Under the pieces are notes generated by a model, which was not told where the DNA came from, ran no database searches, and worked only from the letters and a program-made list of their open reading frames with translations. The position numbers and the translations under genes were made by a program. Positions 1 through 8,609 of a stretch of 64,000 bases of DNA are shown here, one piece after another. Location: the NCBI GenBank assembly GCA_900543035.1, contig UQPV01000003.1:11573-75572 (forward strand), read 5' to 3'. Within the stretch, counting starts at the first letter, position 1; every line of letters starts with the position of its first letter. The stretch comes from an uncultured Solobacterium sp. (GTDB lineage Bacteria; Bacillota_I; Bacilli_A; Erysipelotrichales; Erysipelotrichaceae).

Positions 1-1189
1 CCATCTTCTCCAGATCGAACATGATGCCGGCGCTCTCTCCGGGAAGGTCGACCCCGGTCTTCTCTCCGAAGCCGAATTTCTTCACATATTCATACAGCCG
101 CTCTGTGCCCATACGCCGCGAGATCTCGACAAAGCCCGGGTTGGATGAATTTTCCAGCACCTGCAAGAACGTCTGCAGGCCATGGCCGCCGGCGCGCCAT
201 GATTTGATCCTGGCTCCTCCGACGATCTCATAGCCGCGGTCATTATACGTATCGGTGAACATATCGAACAGATCCAGTTCCAGTGCGGAAGCAAAGGTGA
301 CCGACTTGAAGGTAGAGCCCGGCTCATAGCTCATCCAGACCGGCAGATTCTGATTGATCGTCTCCTGTTCATACTCATCATAATGATTGGGATCAAAGCC
401 CGGCTGAGACACCATGCCCAGGATGGCGCCAGTGTTGGGATCCATGGCTAAGGCCAACGCCCGCTGCGGCTTATAACGCTTCATGAGATTGCGCATCTCC
501 CGCTCCATGATATCCTGGATGTTGGCATCGATGGTGAGGGAGAGATCCATGCCGCTTCCGCTGGCCTCATAAGTTTCCTGAAGCAGCGTCACATGGTTTC
601 CCTTGGCGTCCAGAGGGATCTTCAGCGAGCCCTGCTGCGCCTTCAGCAGCTCATCATACTGGAGCTCGAGCCCGGCCAGCCCCTGATTGTCGATCCCGGT
701 AAAGCCAAGCACCTGTCCCAGATAATCGCCCCTCGGATAATAGCGCAGCGAATCCTGCACGAGATACACGCCCTGCAGCTCCAGCGCTTCGATGGCGTCA
801 GCCTGCTCATCGTTGATCAGACGACCCTCCGGCTGCAGCTTCTGGGTGGACTGCTTTCTGGTCAGCTTTTCATACAATGCCTGCTCATCCGCTTCCAGGA
901 TGTCCGCCAGCTGCTTCGCCGCATGCTCTGGATCCTCGATCTGCGATGGGACGACGACCACAGAAGTGGCTGGGATATCCTGCGCCAGCACCGTGCCATC
1001 GCTGCTGTAGATCGTCCCGCGTGTCCCAGCCACCGCAAAGTCACGCTGCCACAGATCCATCGCCCGCTCCAGGATGGCATCATGATGAACGATCTGCTCG
1101 ACCGCCAGCTTGGACAGGATGCAAGCGAAGATGAGCACGGCACACAGGAAGATCCGCTGGATGCGCTGTTTGACTTTTCCCCTCAGCAA
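1..1189 (-). CDS. Class B penicillin-binding protein, 3' end outside the window
   Basis: Transpeptidase that cross-links peptidoglycan on the outer face of the membrane. The N-terminus is short and basic, followed by a single membrane anchor at about residues 11-27, then a PBP dimerisation domain containing RGTIYSSDG. The transpeptidase domain shows the active-site motif STFK (in YEPGSTFK) and the SxN motif as SSN; the KTG box would lie beyond the left edge. No ATG lies in frame upstream, and an in-frame stop pair precedes a TTG, so I place the start at this TTG, with a weak GGTGA upstream. About 396 codons are visible. It looks like the FtsI/SpoVD/PBP2B group. It diverges from rpmB rather than sitting in a visible mra/fts cluster, so whether it serves division or sporulation cannot be told here. 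Confidence 0.88.
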   Translation of the reverse strand, partial: MLRGKVKQRIQRIFLCAVLIFACILSKLAVEQIVHHDAILERAMDLWQRDFAVAGTRGTIYSSDGTVLAQDIPATSVVVVPSQIEDPEHAAKQLADILEADEQALYEKLTRKQSTQKLQPEGRLINDEQADAIEALELQGVYLVQDSLRYYPRGDYLGQVLGFTGIDNQGLAGLELQYDELLKAQQGSLKIPLDAKGNHVTLLQETYEASGSGMDLSLTIDANIQDIMEREMRNLMKRYKPQRALALAMDPNTGAILGMVSQPGFDPNHYDEYEQETINQNLPVWMSYEPGSTFKSVTFASALELDLFDMFTDTYNDRGYEIVGGARIKSWRAGGHGLQTFLQVLENSSNPGFVEISRRMGTERLYEYVKKFGFGEKTGVDLPGESAGIMFDLEKM

Positions 1190-1258
1190 ACTTCATCACC
1201 ACTTCATCCTATGATGGGAAGCTGCAGATTATGAACCGGCTATATTTTTATTTTTTCC

Positions 1259-1287
1259 TTGCTTTTTCATGTGGCAGATGATAATAT
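1259..1287 (+). promoter_or_regulatory. Sigma-A-type promoter of rpmB
   Basis: TTGCTT and TAATAT are separated by exactly 17 bases, about 50 bases ahead of the rpmB start codon, in AT-rich sequence that contrasts with the flanking genes. Confidence 0.55.
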
Positions 1288-1334
1288 AAATAAGCAAATC
1301 GCGGAAGTATAAAATGCGTAAAGGAGGTAACCGT

Positions 1335-1526
1335 ATGTCAAGAGTATGTGCAATTACCGGTAAGGGACCTTTAACTGGCAACCGCCGCTCTCACTCCATG
1401 CGTGCGTCACGCCGTACCTGGAATGTCAATCTGCAGAAGGTGAAAGTCATGGTTGACGGCAAGCCGCAGACACTGCGCATCAGCGCCCGTGCTCTGAAAA
1501 CCCTGAAGAAGAAAGGCGCCATCTAA
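1335..1526 (+). CDS. rpmB: 50S ribosomal protein L28
   Basis: Small basic protein of the large ribosomal subunit, 63 residues, the usual length for the family. It begins MSRVCAITGKGP and keeps the typical N-terminal pattern G-x-G-P, the SHS motif and the RTWNVNLQ stretch. The ATG at 1335 is chosen because AAGGAGGT lies just upstream; an earlier in-frame ATG at 1314 would place that Shine-Dalgarno inside the gene. It is monocistronic, with its own promoter and terminator. Its position beside the thiN-rpe-rsgA-prkC group matches the order known in Bacillus and relatives. Confidence 0.97.
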   Translation: MSRVCAITGKGPLTGNRRSHSMRASRRTWNVNLQKVKVMVDGKPQTLRISARALKTLKKKGAI

Positions 1527-1531
1527 AGGTC

Positions 1532-1557
1532 AACAGGCATCCGCCTGTTTTTCTTTT
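1532..1557 (+). terminator. Rho-independent terminator of rpmB
   Basis: Stem AACAGGC / GCCTGTT with loop ATCC, followed by a T-rich tract, five bases after the stop codon. Confidence 0.85.
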
Positions 1558-1565
1558 GTCCGGCA

Positions 1566-1589
1566 CACAAAAAAACGGCAGATGCCGTT
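1566..1589 (-). terminator. Terminator of the DUF308/papain-like gene
   Basis: Read on the minus strand: AACGGCA / TGCCGTT with a two-base loop, then a run of T. The stem abuts the stop codon of the gene that ends at 1589. Confidence 0.75.
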
Positions 1590-2908
1590 CATGAGCGAAG
1601 CGCGGAAAACGCGCTTTTCTTTTTTTCTTTCGGACAGGGATAAAAACGCCGCGAGATGACCATGCTGTCTTTCTTGCGATACTCTTTTTCCAGATAATCC
1701 TGATATGTGCCCGGGCTGATGATGCCGCGCATGCTCAGGATATCCGTGCCCAGCCTGCCGATGACCGAATCCGCGAGCAGCACACAGTTAGAGCCAAGCG
1801 CAAAATATGTCTTGAACCGGCCGTCCCTGAATTTATAAAACCGCGCATTCGTCTTGCAGACGAGCCGGGAAGGAAAATCGCTCTCATAATCCTGCGGATG
1901 AGAAAACCCGTCTTCCCGCTCGATCTTCGTCTGCCAGCGATATCCCTGCGCGACGATGCGGTTGATCGCCTCACGAATCTGCGCTTTCTGCTCCTCATCG
2001 AGGCGCAGGCCATAGACGAACAGATTATTCTTCTCGACCATGAGATACGTCTCTACCGTCGCTTCCTCCGGAGCCAGGTAAAACACGCCGTCGCCGATGA
2101 TGCTGTTGAGGCGGTAGCTGTCCGTATCGTAGTTGCCATAAGAGAGGATCATGCCTTCAAAGCCGATGTCCATATGGCCGAGCAGGCCGAACCCGCTGTC
2201 TGTCACATGTACATAGATGTCCAGATCGCCCTTTTCTTCATCCTTATGATCGTCGATCTCATAGTCATCCTCATCCTTGAGGTATTCGTTGATGTCATTG
2301 AGCGCCTTGGCCGGCACCAGGGCACAGATGATGGCCGGCATCGTAAAGCGCACCTTGCGCTTCATCCGGCTCTTCGTCTTGCTGGAAAGCGCATCGAGCC
2401 CGTCACGAAAATACGTCAGCGCCAGCATGAGACAGTAGATGCCAAACAGGATGAGCATATCGTCCATCGTCAGGCTGGGTGAAAGCAGGAAGATGCCGCC
2501 TACGACGTAGAACCCGATCATCATCAAAAACATCAAGAAGCGGCCCTTCACCCCGTCCTGGCGATACAGCCACCATTGGATGAGGAAGGCCGTGCCATAC
2601 AGCAGCATATACGCGCCGAACAGGACGACCATGAGCCACATCGGGATCTCCTGATACCAGATGAGGAACACTGAGGCGCTCATGCTCAGAAAGGCGCGGA
2701 TCAGCACGCTGAAATCGCCGCTGCGGCGCATCTTGGCCAGGAAGAAGCGAACCAGCTGCACCAGCCCGTTGATCATCAGGTCGACGCCCAGCAAGACCAT
2801 CACCAGGGAGACCAGCGAGCTTCTCGCCAAGATGGAGGTGATGCCTGCGACAGCCAGCGCCATCGCCATCGCAAAATAAAAAATGAGATTCTTGTTCACC
2901 TTTTTCAT
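1589..2908 (-). CDS. Membrane protein: DUF308 (HdeD-like) domain plus papain-like (DUF4105-type) domain
   Basis: 439 residues. Residues 8-170 carry about six hydrophobic segments typical of the HdeD/DUF308 fold. A basic linker and an acidic stretch (about 205-227) follow. The C-terminal soluble half holds His245 in GLLGHMDIGF and Cys375 in LGSNCVLLAD, in the order His then Cys, as in circularly permuted papain-like domains of the DUF4105/Lnb group. I infer a membrane-tethered thiol hydrolase or acyl-transfer activity; the substrate is unknown. The ATG at 2908 is preferred over one at 2935 because GGGAGGG precedes it at good spacing. It stands alone, with its own terminator. Confidence 0.6.
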   Translation of the reverse strand: MKKVNKNLIFYFAMAMALAVAGITSILARSSLVSLVMVLLGVDLMINGLVQLVRFFLAKMRRSGDFSVLIRAFLSMSASVFLIWYQEIPMWLMVVLFGAYMLLYGTAFLIQWWLYRQDGVKGRFLMFLMMIGFYVVGGIFLLSPSLTMDDMLILFGIYCLMLALTYFRDGLDALSSKTKSRMKRKVRFTMPAIICALVPAKALNDINEYLKDEDDYEIDDHKDEEKGDLDIYVHVTDSGFGLLGHMDIGFEGMILSYGNYDTDSYRLNSIIGDGVFYLAPEEATVETYLMVEKNNLFVYGLRLDEEQKAQIREAINRIVAQGYRWQTKIEREDGFSHPQDYESDFPSRLVCKTNARFYKFRDGRFKTYFALGSNCVLLADSVIGRLGTDILSMRGIISPGTYQDYLEKEYRKKDSMVISRRFYPCPKEKKKSAFSALRS

Positions 2909-2990
2909 CTGCATCCCTCCCAAATCTCTGAACATTTAACCATAAATCCGCGCAAATGTAAAGAAAGGAAAAGTCATCGGGCAGCGGATG

Positions 2991-3590
2991 TCAGTCACTG
3001 CATTCCATCATGAGCAGCCTGCCCCTATGCACCTCGATCCGCGCCTTGTCCGCCGTGATCTCGTTGGAAATGGTGTAGATATCATGCGTGTCGATCTCTC
3101 GCCGCGTCAGCGGATAAGAGACGCCGCTTTCGCTGATGCAGCTTTGTTCGAGAGCCAGAAAAGACAGGTAGCGGTATTCCCTGCGGATCTCATAAACGCC
3201 TTCCCCGATCACCCGCACCCGGTTTTTCTCATCCATCAGCCAGATGGAGGGATCCCGGTAAAGCATCAGATACAGATTGGCCATCGTATGGTCAAAACGC
3301 CCCTGCAGCACGCCATACAGGATGATCGTGTCATAGCCGCGCCGTTTGGCCTCCAGCAGCGCGCTCTCCATATCCGTCTCATCTTTCCGGCAGGGGAGGA
3401 CATGACAGTCGGTGGACAGGGCGATGCGATCTTGTTCGCTGCCGGCCGTATCGAAATCGCCGATGGCGAACACCATGGGGATGCCCTGGCGCAGGCAGCA
3501 CAGCGCCCCGGCATCCACCCCGGCATAATCAGCGCCTTCCAGCAGCGGCACCTGAGCGCTGAGCGGAGAGACGAGCACGATCAAAGACAT
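2991..3590 (-). CDS. thiN: Thiamine diphosphokinase
   Basis: Transfers pyrophosphate from ATP to thiamine to make thiamine diphosphate in the cytoplasm. 199 residues. Family motifs are visible: GDFDTAG, the DETDMESAL segment and GRFDHTMANL, which together form the nucleotide and thiamine sites. The start at 3590 lies 10 bases inside the end of rpe, so the two are translationally coupled; the open frame extends further upstream but only as out-of-frame rpe sequence. It is the last gene of the priA-to-thiN run. Confidence 0.93.
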   Translation of the reverse strand: MSLIVLVSPLSAQVPLLEGADYAGVDAGALCCLRQGIPMVFAIGDFDTAGSEQDRIALSTDCHVLPCRKDETDMESALLEAKRRGYDTIILYGVLQGRFDHTMANLYLMLYRDPSIWLMDEKNRVRVIGEGVYEIRREYRYLSFLALEQSCISESGVSYPLTRREIDTHDIYTISNEITADKARIEVHRGRLLMMECSD

Positions 3591-4243
3591 ATGAGCGATT
3601 CCACCGCCTGCAGGATATCGTTCTTGAAGACGTAGCTGCCTGCGACAAGGGTGTCGCAGCCCGCTTCCACGGCCAGCGCACCGCTCTGCGCATTGATGCC
3701 GCCGTCGATCTCGATGCGGGTATGCAGGCCGCGCGCTTCGATCTCGCTTCTGAGCAGTCTGACTTTTTCCAGCGTCTGCGGCTGAAAAGCCTGACCGCCG
3801 AAGCCCGGTTCCACCGACATCACCAGCACGAGGTCCATCTGATCGAGCAACGGGAGCAGAAAGTCGGCAGGGGTGCCCGGCTTCACGCTGACGCCGGCCA
3901 GAACGCCGCGTTCGCGGATATGCGCGCACAGCGCGCTGATCGCGCGGACATCATTGTCAAGCGCTTCCGCATGGAAGGTGAGCACATCCGCGCCCGCGTC
4001 GATGAAGACATCCGCATAGGTCACGGGATCTTCGACCATGATGTGCACATCCATCTTCTGGGGCACTGCCTTGGCAAACCCTTTGAGGATATCCGGTCCG
4101 AATGTCAGATTCGGGACAAAATGGCCGTCCATCACATCAAAGTGAAGCCAGGCGGCCTTGCTGCGCGCAAGCGTATCCAGCTGCTCGCTGACCCTCGCAT
4201 AATCCAGCGACAATATAGATGGTGATACGATCAGTTCCTGCAT
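3581..4243 (-). CDS. rpe: Ribulose-phosphate 3-epimerase
   Basis: Interconverts ribulose 5-phosphate and xylulose 5-phosphate in the pentose phosphate pathway. 220 residues, full length for this TIM-barrel family. It shows SPSILSLDY at the N-terminus, the metal and catalytic segment HFDVMDGHFVPN, MVEDP, the VEPGFGGQ phosphate loop and the EIDGGIN strand. It sits between rsgA and thiN, as in Bacillus. Confidence 0.97.
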   Translation of the reverse strand: MQELIVSPSILSLDYARVSEQLDTLARSKAAWLHFDVMDGHFVPNLTFGPDILKGFAKAVPQKMDVHIMVEDPVTYADVFIDAGADVLTFHAEALDNDVRAISALCAHIRERGVLAGVSVKPGTPADFLLPLLDQMDLVLVMSVEPGFGGQAFQPQTLEKVRLLRSEIEARGLHTRIEIDGGINAQSGALAVEAGCDTLVAGSYVFKNDILQAVESLICL

Positions 4244-4253
4244 AATGTTCCTC

Positions 4254-5120
4254 CTAATATTTCACTCTGTTGGACAGGATCAGCTTCGCGACCTCTTCAT
4301 AGTGCGCATAGCGGATCTTGCTGATCCTGCCTGCCTCAACGGCATCCTTGACCGCGCAGTCCGGCTCCTGCAGATGGCGGCAGTCCTTGAAGCGGCATTC
4401 TCCCTGGACCGACGCAAAATCCGGGATGCACGCAGAAAGACGGTCCAGCTGCATATAATGAAAATCCAGCGATGAGAATCCAGGCGTATCTGCCACCCAT
4501 CCTCCGGCGACCTCGTGCAGCTCACAGTGCCGGGTCGTATGACGGCCTCTGCCCAGCGCCTTGCTGGTCTCCTGGGTGCGCAGCTGAAAGCCCGGATCGA
4601 TGCGGTTGAGCAGCGAGCTCTTGCCTGCGCCGGACTGGCCGCACAGCACCGACACCTTTCCCTTCATCGCGGCGAGCAGTGCATCCGGCACGTCCCCTTC
4701 TCCGGAGACGAACACCGCGTAGCCACTCTGCCGGTAATCCTCGATCTGCGCGTGGATCGCTGATCCTGCGTCGATCAGATCCATCTTAGTGACGCAGATC
4801 AGCGGCGTGATCCCTTCATAACAGATCTGAAAGATCAGCCGGTCGACCAGCTGGGCGGAAAAATCCGGACAAAGCGTGGACATGACGATGATCGCCTGAT
4901 CCACGTTGGCAATGAGCGGACGGCGCAGCGCATTGCGGCGCGGCAATATGCGCTGGATGCCGTTCTGCGCATCAAACCTCTCCACCTCCACGCGATCGCC
5001 GACCACGGGAGAATGTCCCTTGCGCAGCTTTCCCATCGCGACACACTCCAGCTGCTCTCCCTCCTGGGTGCGCACGGTATACTGATTTGAAATGATGCGA
5101 ATGATCTGTCCTGTTTTCAT
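4254..5120 (-). CDS. rsgA: Ribosome small-subunit-dependent GTPase A
   Basis: Circularly permuted GTPase that helps mature the 30S subunit. 288 residues. An N-terminal OB-fold is followed by the G4 motif VTKMDL, then G1 GQSGAGKSS, then G3 DTPGFSS: the permuted order that defines RsgA/YjeQ. The C-terminal zinc-binding knuckle is present (C-x4-C-x-H-x5-C around GECRFKDCRHLQEPDC). The start lies one base past the prkC stop codon. In Bacillus its homologue CpgA is phosphorylated by PrkC, which fits this neighbourhood. Confidence 0.96.
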   Translation of the reverse strand: MKTGQIIRIISNQYTVRTQEGEQLECVAMGKLRKGHSPVVGDRVEVERFDAQNGIQRILPRRNALRRPLIANVDQAIIVMSTLCPDFSAQLVDRLIFQICYEGITPLICVTKMDLIDAGSAIHAQIEDYRQSGYAVFVSGEGDVPDALLAAMKGKVSVLCGQSGAGKSSLLNRIDPGFQLRTQETSKALGRGRHTTRHCELHEVAGGWVADTPGFSSLDFHYMQLDRLSACIPDFASVQGECRFKDCRHLQEPDCAVKDAVEAGRISKIRYAHYEEVAKLILSNRVKY

Positions 5121-5121
5121 A

Positions 5122-6795
5122 TCAATAATAATACAGCGTGATGTAGCTGTCTGTTCCCTCCTGTATGTAAGTCATGCCGCTCTGCGGTGTGCAGCGCACG
5201 ACATTCCCTTCGCCGTAAGCCAGCTCTTCTTCGCTGAGCTCATCTTCGCTGATCCAGCGGGTCACGACCGCTGCTCCATAGCCGTTGAGCATTTCCTTTG
5301 CCTCATCGATGTCCATCCCCATGATCTCATCCGGGATGGTAAAGCTGGGCGAAGCGGCCACCACGATGGAGATCTCATTGTCCGCCTGCGGATCGATCTT
5401 CTCCCCCGGATCCAGGCTCTGAGAGAGGATCGTACCCCGGTCCACATCGGAGATGGCTTGCTCGCTCTGGGTGATGCGGATGTTGACCTCATTCTGTGCA
5501 AAGATGCCCCGAAGCTGTGAAAGCGTCATCCCGACATAGTTCCCCACGACATAATAGCCGCCGCGCGAAACCTCAAGCGTCAGCTTTTCTCCTTCCTGCA
5601 GCCGCTCATCCGCCTGCGGAGAGACATCGACGACATCGCCTTCCTCTACATCCTCGCTGAGCACTCTTTCCACCTGGATGCGGTCCTCACCGATACCGCT
5701 CTCCTTTAATGCAGAAAGCGCCTCTTCCTCGCTCATCCCCGAGACATCCGGTATGACGATGCTTCCTCCGCCAAAATGCAGCACGCCGCTGAACACCAGT
5801 GCGGCGATGACCACTGCCAGCATGCAGAGCGCGCCGCTGATGCCGGCGATTACGATCTTCCTGCGGCTGCCGCGATGCGCTGGCTCACCCTTCACTTCGA
5901 GGCGGCCGTCCTTGACCTGCACGGAAGTGATCATGTCATCATCCAATTGAATGCGCTCCACATCCCGCATATGCGGCTGCCGGCATTCCAGCAGATCCTC
6001 GCGCATCTCTTCCACGCTGGCATAGCGCTCGCTGACCTTCTTCGCCGTCGCCTTCAAGATGATGTTTTCGACGGACTGCGGGATGGTCGGGTTGAAATCG
6101 CGGATATATGGCATGCGCTCGCGCAGATGCTTGACGGCGATCTCCGTGGGGTTGGACCCCTGAAAGGGCACGCTGCCGCTGAGCAGCTCATAGAAGACGA
6201 TGCCCAGCGCATAAATGTCCACCGCAGTGGTCGGCGCTTCGCCCCGTGTGGTTTCCGGCGCCAAATAATGCGCGCTCCCCATCACGGTATGATGCTGCGT
6301 CAGCTGGACCGAGCCATGCGCGACCGCGATGCCGAAATCGGTGATCTTCACCGTGCCGTCATCTTTCACCAGCACGTTCTGCGGCTTGATGTCCCGGTGG
6401 ATGATATGTTTTTCATGGGCCATGGCGACCGCGCTGGTCAGCTGCAGCATGATGTCTACCGCCTCATCCAGGTGCAGTGCGCCACGCTGGGCGATCAGCT
6501 GCTTGAGCGTCCGTCCGCGGACATATTCCATGACGATATAATGTTTTCCCTCGCTTTCCCCGACATCGTAGACATCCACGACATTAGGGTGCGAGAGCTT
6601 GCTGGCCGCGCTCGCTTCCCGCTGAAAGCGCAGCAGCGTCATCGGATCATCGGCAAGATCACCGCGCAGGATCTTGATGGCCACGACCCGGTTCAGGATG
6701 GTGTCCATCGCCTTATACACATCTGCCATGCCGCCTTGTCCGACACATTCAAGGAGCTGATAACGATTAGCGATCAGCTTATCCATCGACCTCAT
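5122..6795 (-). CDS. prkC: PASTA-domain serine/threonine kinase
   Basis: Membrane Hanks-type kinase that senses muropeptides or lipid II and phosphorylates Thr/Ser on cytoplasmic proteins. 557 residues. The kinase domain covers about 10-270, with the glycine loop GQGGMADVY, Lys41, HRD at 133-135, DFG at 153-155 and APE at 179-181. One membrane span lies at about 314-338. Three extracellular PASTA repeats follow (about 345-411, 412-480, 483-557). The start is uncertain: AAGGAGG lies 3 bases before the ATG at 6795 and 12 before the one at 6786. It overlaps the end of the phosphatase gene, so kinase and phosphatase are co-translated. It is the obvious candidate writer for the FHA domains at 47-52 kb. 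Confidence 0.96.
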   Translation of the reverse strand: MRSMDKLIANRYQLLECVGQGGMADVYKAMDTILNRVVAIKILRGDLADDPMTLLRFQREASAASKLSHPNVVDVYDVGESEGKHYIVMEYVRGRTLKQLIAQRGALHLDEAVDIMLQLTSAVAMAHEKHIIHRDIKPQNVLVKDDGTVKITDFGIAVAHGSVQLTQHHTVMGSAHYLAPETTRGEAPTTAVDIYALGIVFYELLSGSVPFQGSNPTEIAVKHLRERMPYIRDFNPTIPQSVENIILKATAKKVSERYASVEEMREDLLECRQPHMRDVERIQLDDDMITSVQVKDGRLEVKGEPAHRGSRRKIVIAGISGALCMLAVVIAALVFSGVLHFGGGSIVIPDVSGMSEEEALSALKESGIGEDRIQVERVLSEDVEEGDVVDVSPQADERLQEGEKLTLEVSRGGYYVVGNYVGMTLSQLRGIFAQNEVNIRITQSEQAISDVDRGTILSQSLDPGEKIDPQADNEISIVVAASPSFTIPDEIMGMDIDEAKEMLNGYGAAVVTRWISEDELSEEELAYGEGNVVRCTPQSGMTYIQEGTDSYITLYYY

Positions 6796-7528
6796 CCGCC
6801 TCCTTCTGCACTACCACGACCGTGACATTGTCATAGCCGCCCATATCATTGGCCAGCTGCACGAGCAGCCGCGCTTTCTCCTCTGCCGTATGGCCGTCCT
6901 CGGAAAGCACCATGCGGATGGTGTCTTCGCTGACATAGCCATGCAGGCCGTCGCTGCATACCAGCAATGCCTGGTAATCTTCTTTCAGCCTGTCGATATC
7001 GATGCGGATCCTGTCCCATACGCCCAGCGCATTGGTGAGCATATTGCGGGCCGGGTGCACCTTGGCTTCTTCCGCCGTGATGGACCCTTTCCGCAGCAGA
7101 TCCGCGATATATGAATGATCCTGCGTCACGCAGGAAAACCCATCGTCATACAGCGCATAGACCCGGGAATCCCCGACATTGAAGGAAAATGTCCTGTTCC
7201 CGCTGCGCAGGATGCCGACGCATGTCGTCCCCATGCCTTTGCGCGCCGCACTGCGGCTGGCCGCGGCAAAGATCAGATCGTTCGCCTCCGCGATCACCTG
7301 CTTCAGCCAGCGGCGCACGCTCTGCTCCCCCTTGAATGCCGAAGCCTGCGCAAAGCGCTCCTGCAGCAGCGAGACCGCCAGCGAACTGGCCACCTCGCCG
7401 GCGGCGCTGCCGCCGATGCCATCGCACACGCACACCAGCAGATCGCCGCGTTTGTTGACCTCATAGATATAAGAATCCTCATTCAGCTCCCGTCTGAGCC
7501 CTTTGTCGCTTAGTCCATAGACGTCCAT
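6779..7528 (-). CDS. stp: PP2C-family protein phosphatase (Stp/PrpC)
   Basis: Metal-dependent Ser/Thr phosphatase that reverses the PASTA kinase. 249 residues. Motifs: the N-terminal RRELNEDS, the metal aspartate in CDGIGGSAAGE (most relatives have DGMGG), FNVGDSR, CSDGLHGY and GGYDNVTVV. Start at 7528 (MDVYGLSDKG) matches the usual N-terminus of the family; an earlier ATG at 7603 would overlap rlmN widely. Four bases separate it from rlmN. Confidence 0.95.
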   Translation of the reverse strand: MDVYGLSDKGLRRELNEDSYIYEVNKRGDLLVCVCDGIGGSAAGEVASSLAVSLLQERFAQASAFKGEQSVRRWLKQVIAEANDLIFAAASRSAARKGMGTTCVGILRSGNRTFSFNVGDSRVYALYDDGFSCVTQDHSYIADLLRKGSITAEEAKVHPARNMLTNALGVWDRIRIDIDRLKEDYQALLVCSDGLHGYVSEDTIRMVLSEDGHTAEEKARLLVQLANDMGGYDNVTVVVVQKEADEVDG

Positions 7529-7532
7529 GACC

Positions 7533-8579
7533 TCACCACCCCTTTGCCTGCCTGAGATGCTTGACGCGCAGCTGTCCGCATGCCGCGTCGATATCGCCGC
7601 CATGCTCCTTGCGGATGGTGCAGCGGATGCCCGCTTTCATCAGCGCATCATAAAACACCATCGCCGTGTCATGATCGACGCCCTGGAATCCCTTTTCATC
7701 GACGGCGTTGTACGGGATGAGGTTGACATAGGCATTGAGCCCGCGAAGCAGCTTCGCCAGCTGCCTGACATGCTCAGGGCGGTCATTGACGCCGCGAAGC
7801 AGGATGTACTCGAACGTCAGCCTGCGGTTGTTGCTTGAACAATAAAACGCGATGGCATCCATGAGCTCTTCAAGCGGATACGCGCGGTTGATCGGCATCA
7901 GCTGGCTGCGCAGCTCATCATTGGGCGCATGCAGCGAAATGGCGAGATTGTACTGCGTGTGCTCCAGGGCGAATTCCCGGATGCGCGGAGCGATGCCGCA
8001 GGTGGATATGGTGATATGTCTGGCGCCGATGGCCAGCCCCCGGTCATGATTCACCGTAGCCAGAAAATTCATGACGTTCTCATAGTTGTCAAAGGGCTCT
8101 CCGGTCCCCATGACGACGATATGGCTCAGCCGCTCATCGCGCTCATCCAGCTCCTGCTGCACATACATCACCTGCGCGACCATCTCGCCGCTGCTCAGGT
8201 CACGCTGTTTTTTCGTCAGTCCGCTGGCACAGAATGCGCAGCCCATGTTGCAGCCGACCTGTGAAGTGACGCAGATGCTCCGGCCGTAATCGAAGATCAT
8301 CATCACGCTCTCGATCAGCGAGCCGTCCTCCAGCTCAAACAGATATTTCGTCGTCCCATCCTTAGACACCTGCTTGTCGCGCAAGGTCAGCGGGGAGAGG
8401 ATGAACTCCTCCCGCAGAACGTCCCGCGTTTCCTTGGAGAGGTTGCTCATCGCGTCGACATCTTTCACGCGCCCGCGGTAAAGCCACTCGAAGATCTGCT
8501 GTCCCCTGAACTTCTTCCATCCTTTTGACAGCGCATATTCGCGCAGCTGTTCATAATTGTAATCGTACAAGCTCTTCAT
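7533..8579 (-). CDS. rlmN: Dual-specificity 23S rRNA/tRNA adenine-C2 methyltransferase
   Basis: Radical-SAM enzyme that methylates A2503 of 23S rRNA and A37 of some tRNAs. 348 residues. The cluster motif C-x3-C-x2-C is at Cys110, Cys114 and Cys117 (GCNMGCAFC). GTGEPFDNY and the SLHAPND segment are present, and the C-terminal catalytic Cys lies in DAACGQL near residue 337. GGTGATGAG lies upstream of the ATG. It sits between rsmB and stp as in other Firmicutes. Confidence 0.97.
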   Translation of the reverse strand: MKSLYDYNYEQLREYALSKGWKKFRGQQIFEWLYRGRVKDVDAMSNLSKETRDVLREEFILSPLTLRDKQVSKDGTTKYLFELEDGSLIESVMMIFDYGRSICVTSQVGCNMGCAFCASGLTKKQRDLSSGEMVAQVMYVQQELDERDERLSHIVVMGTGEPFDNYENVMNFLATVNHDRGLAIGARHITISTCGIAPRIREFALEHTQYNLAISLHAPNDELRSQLMPINRAYPLEELMDAIAFYCSSNNRRLTFEYILLRGVNDRPEHVRQLAKLLRGLNAYVNLIPYNAVDEKGFQGVDHDTAMVFYDALMKAGIRCTIRKEHGGDIDAACGQLRVKHLRQAKGW

Positions 8580-8609
8580 CTCATCACCTGCCGTTATTCT
8601 ATCACAAAT

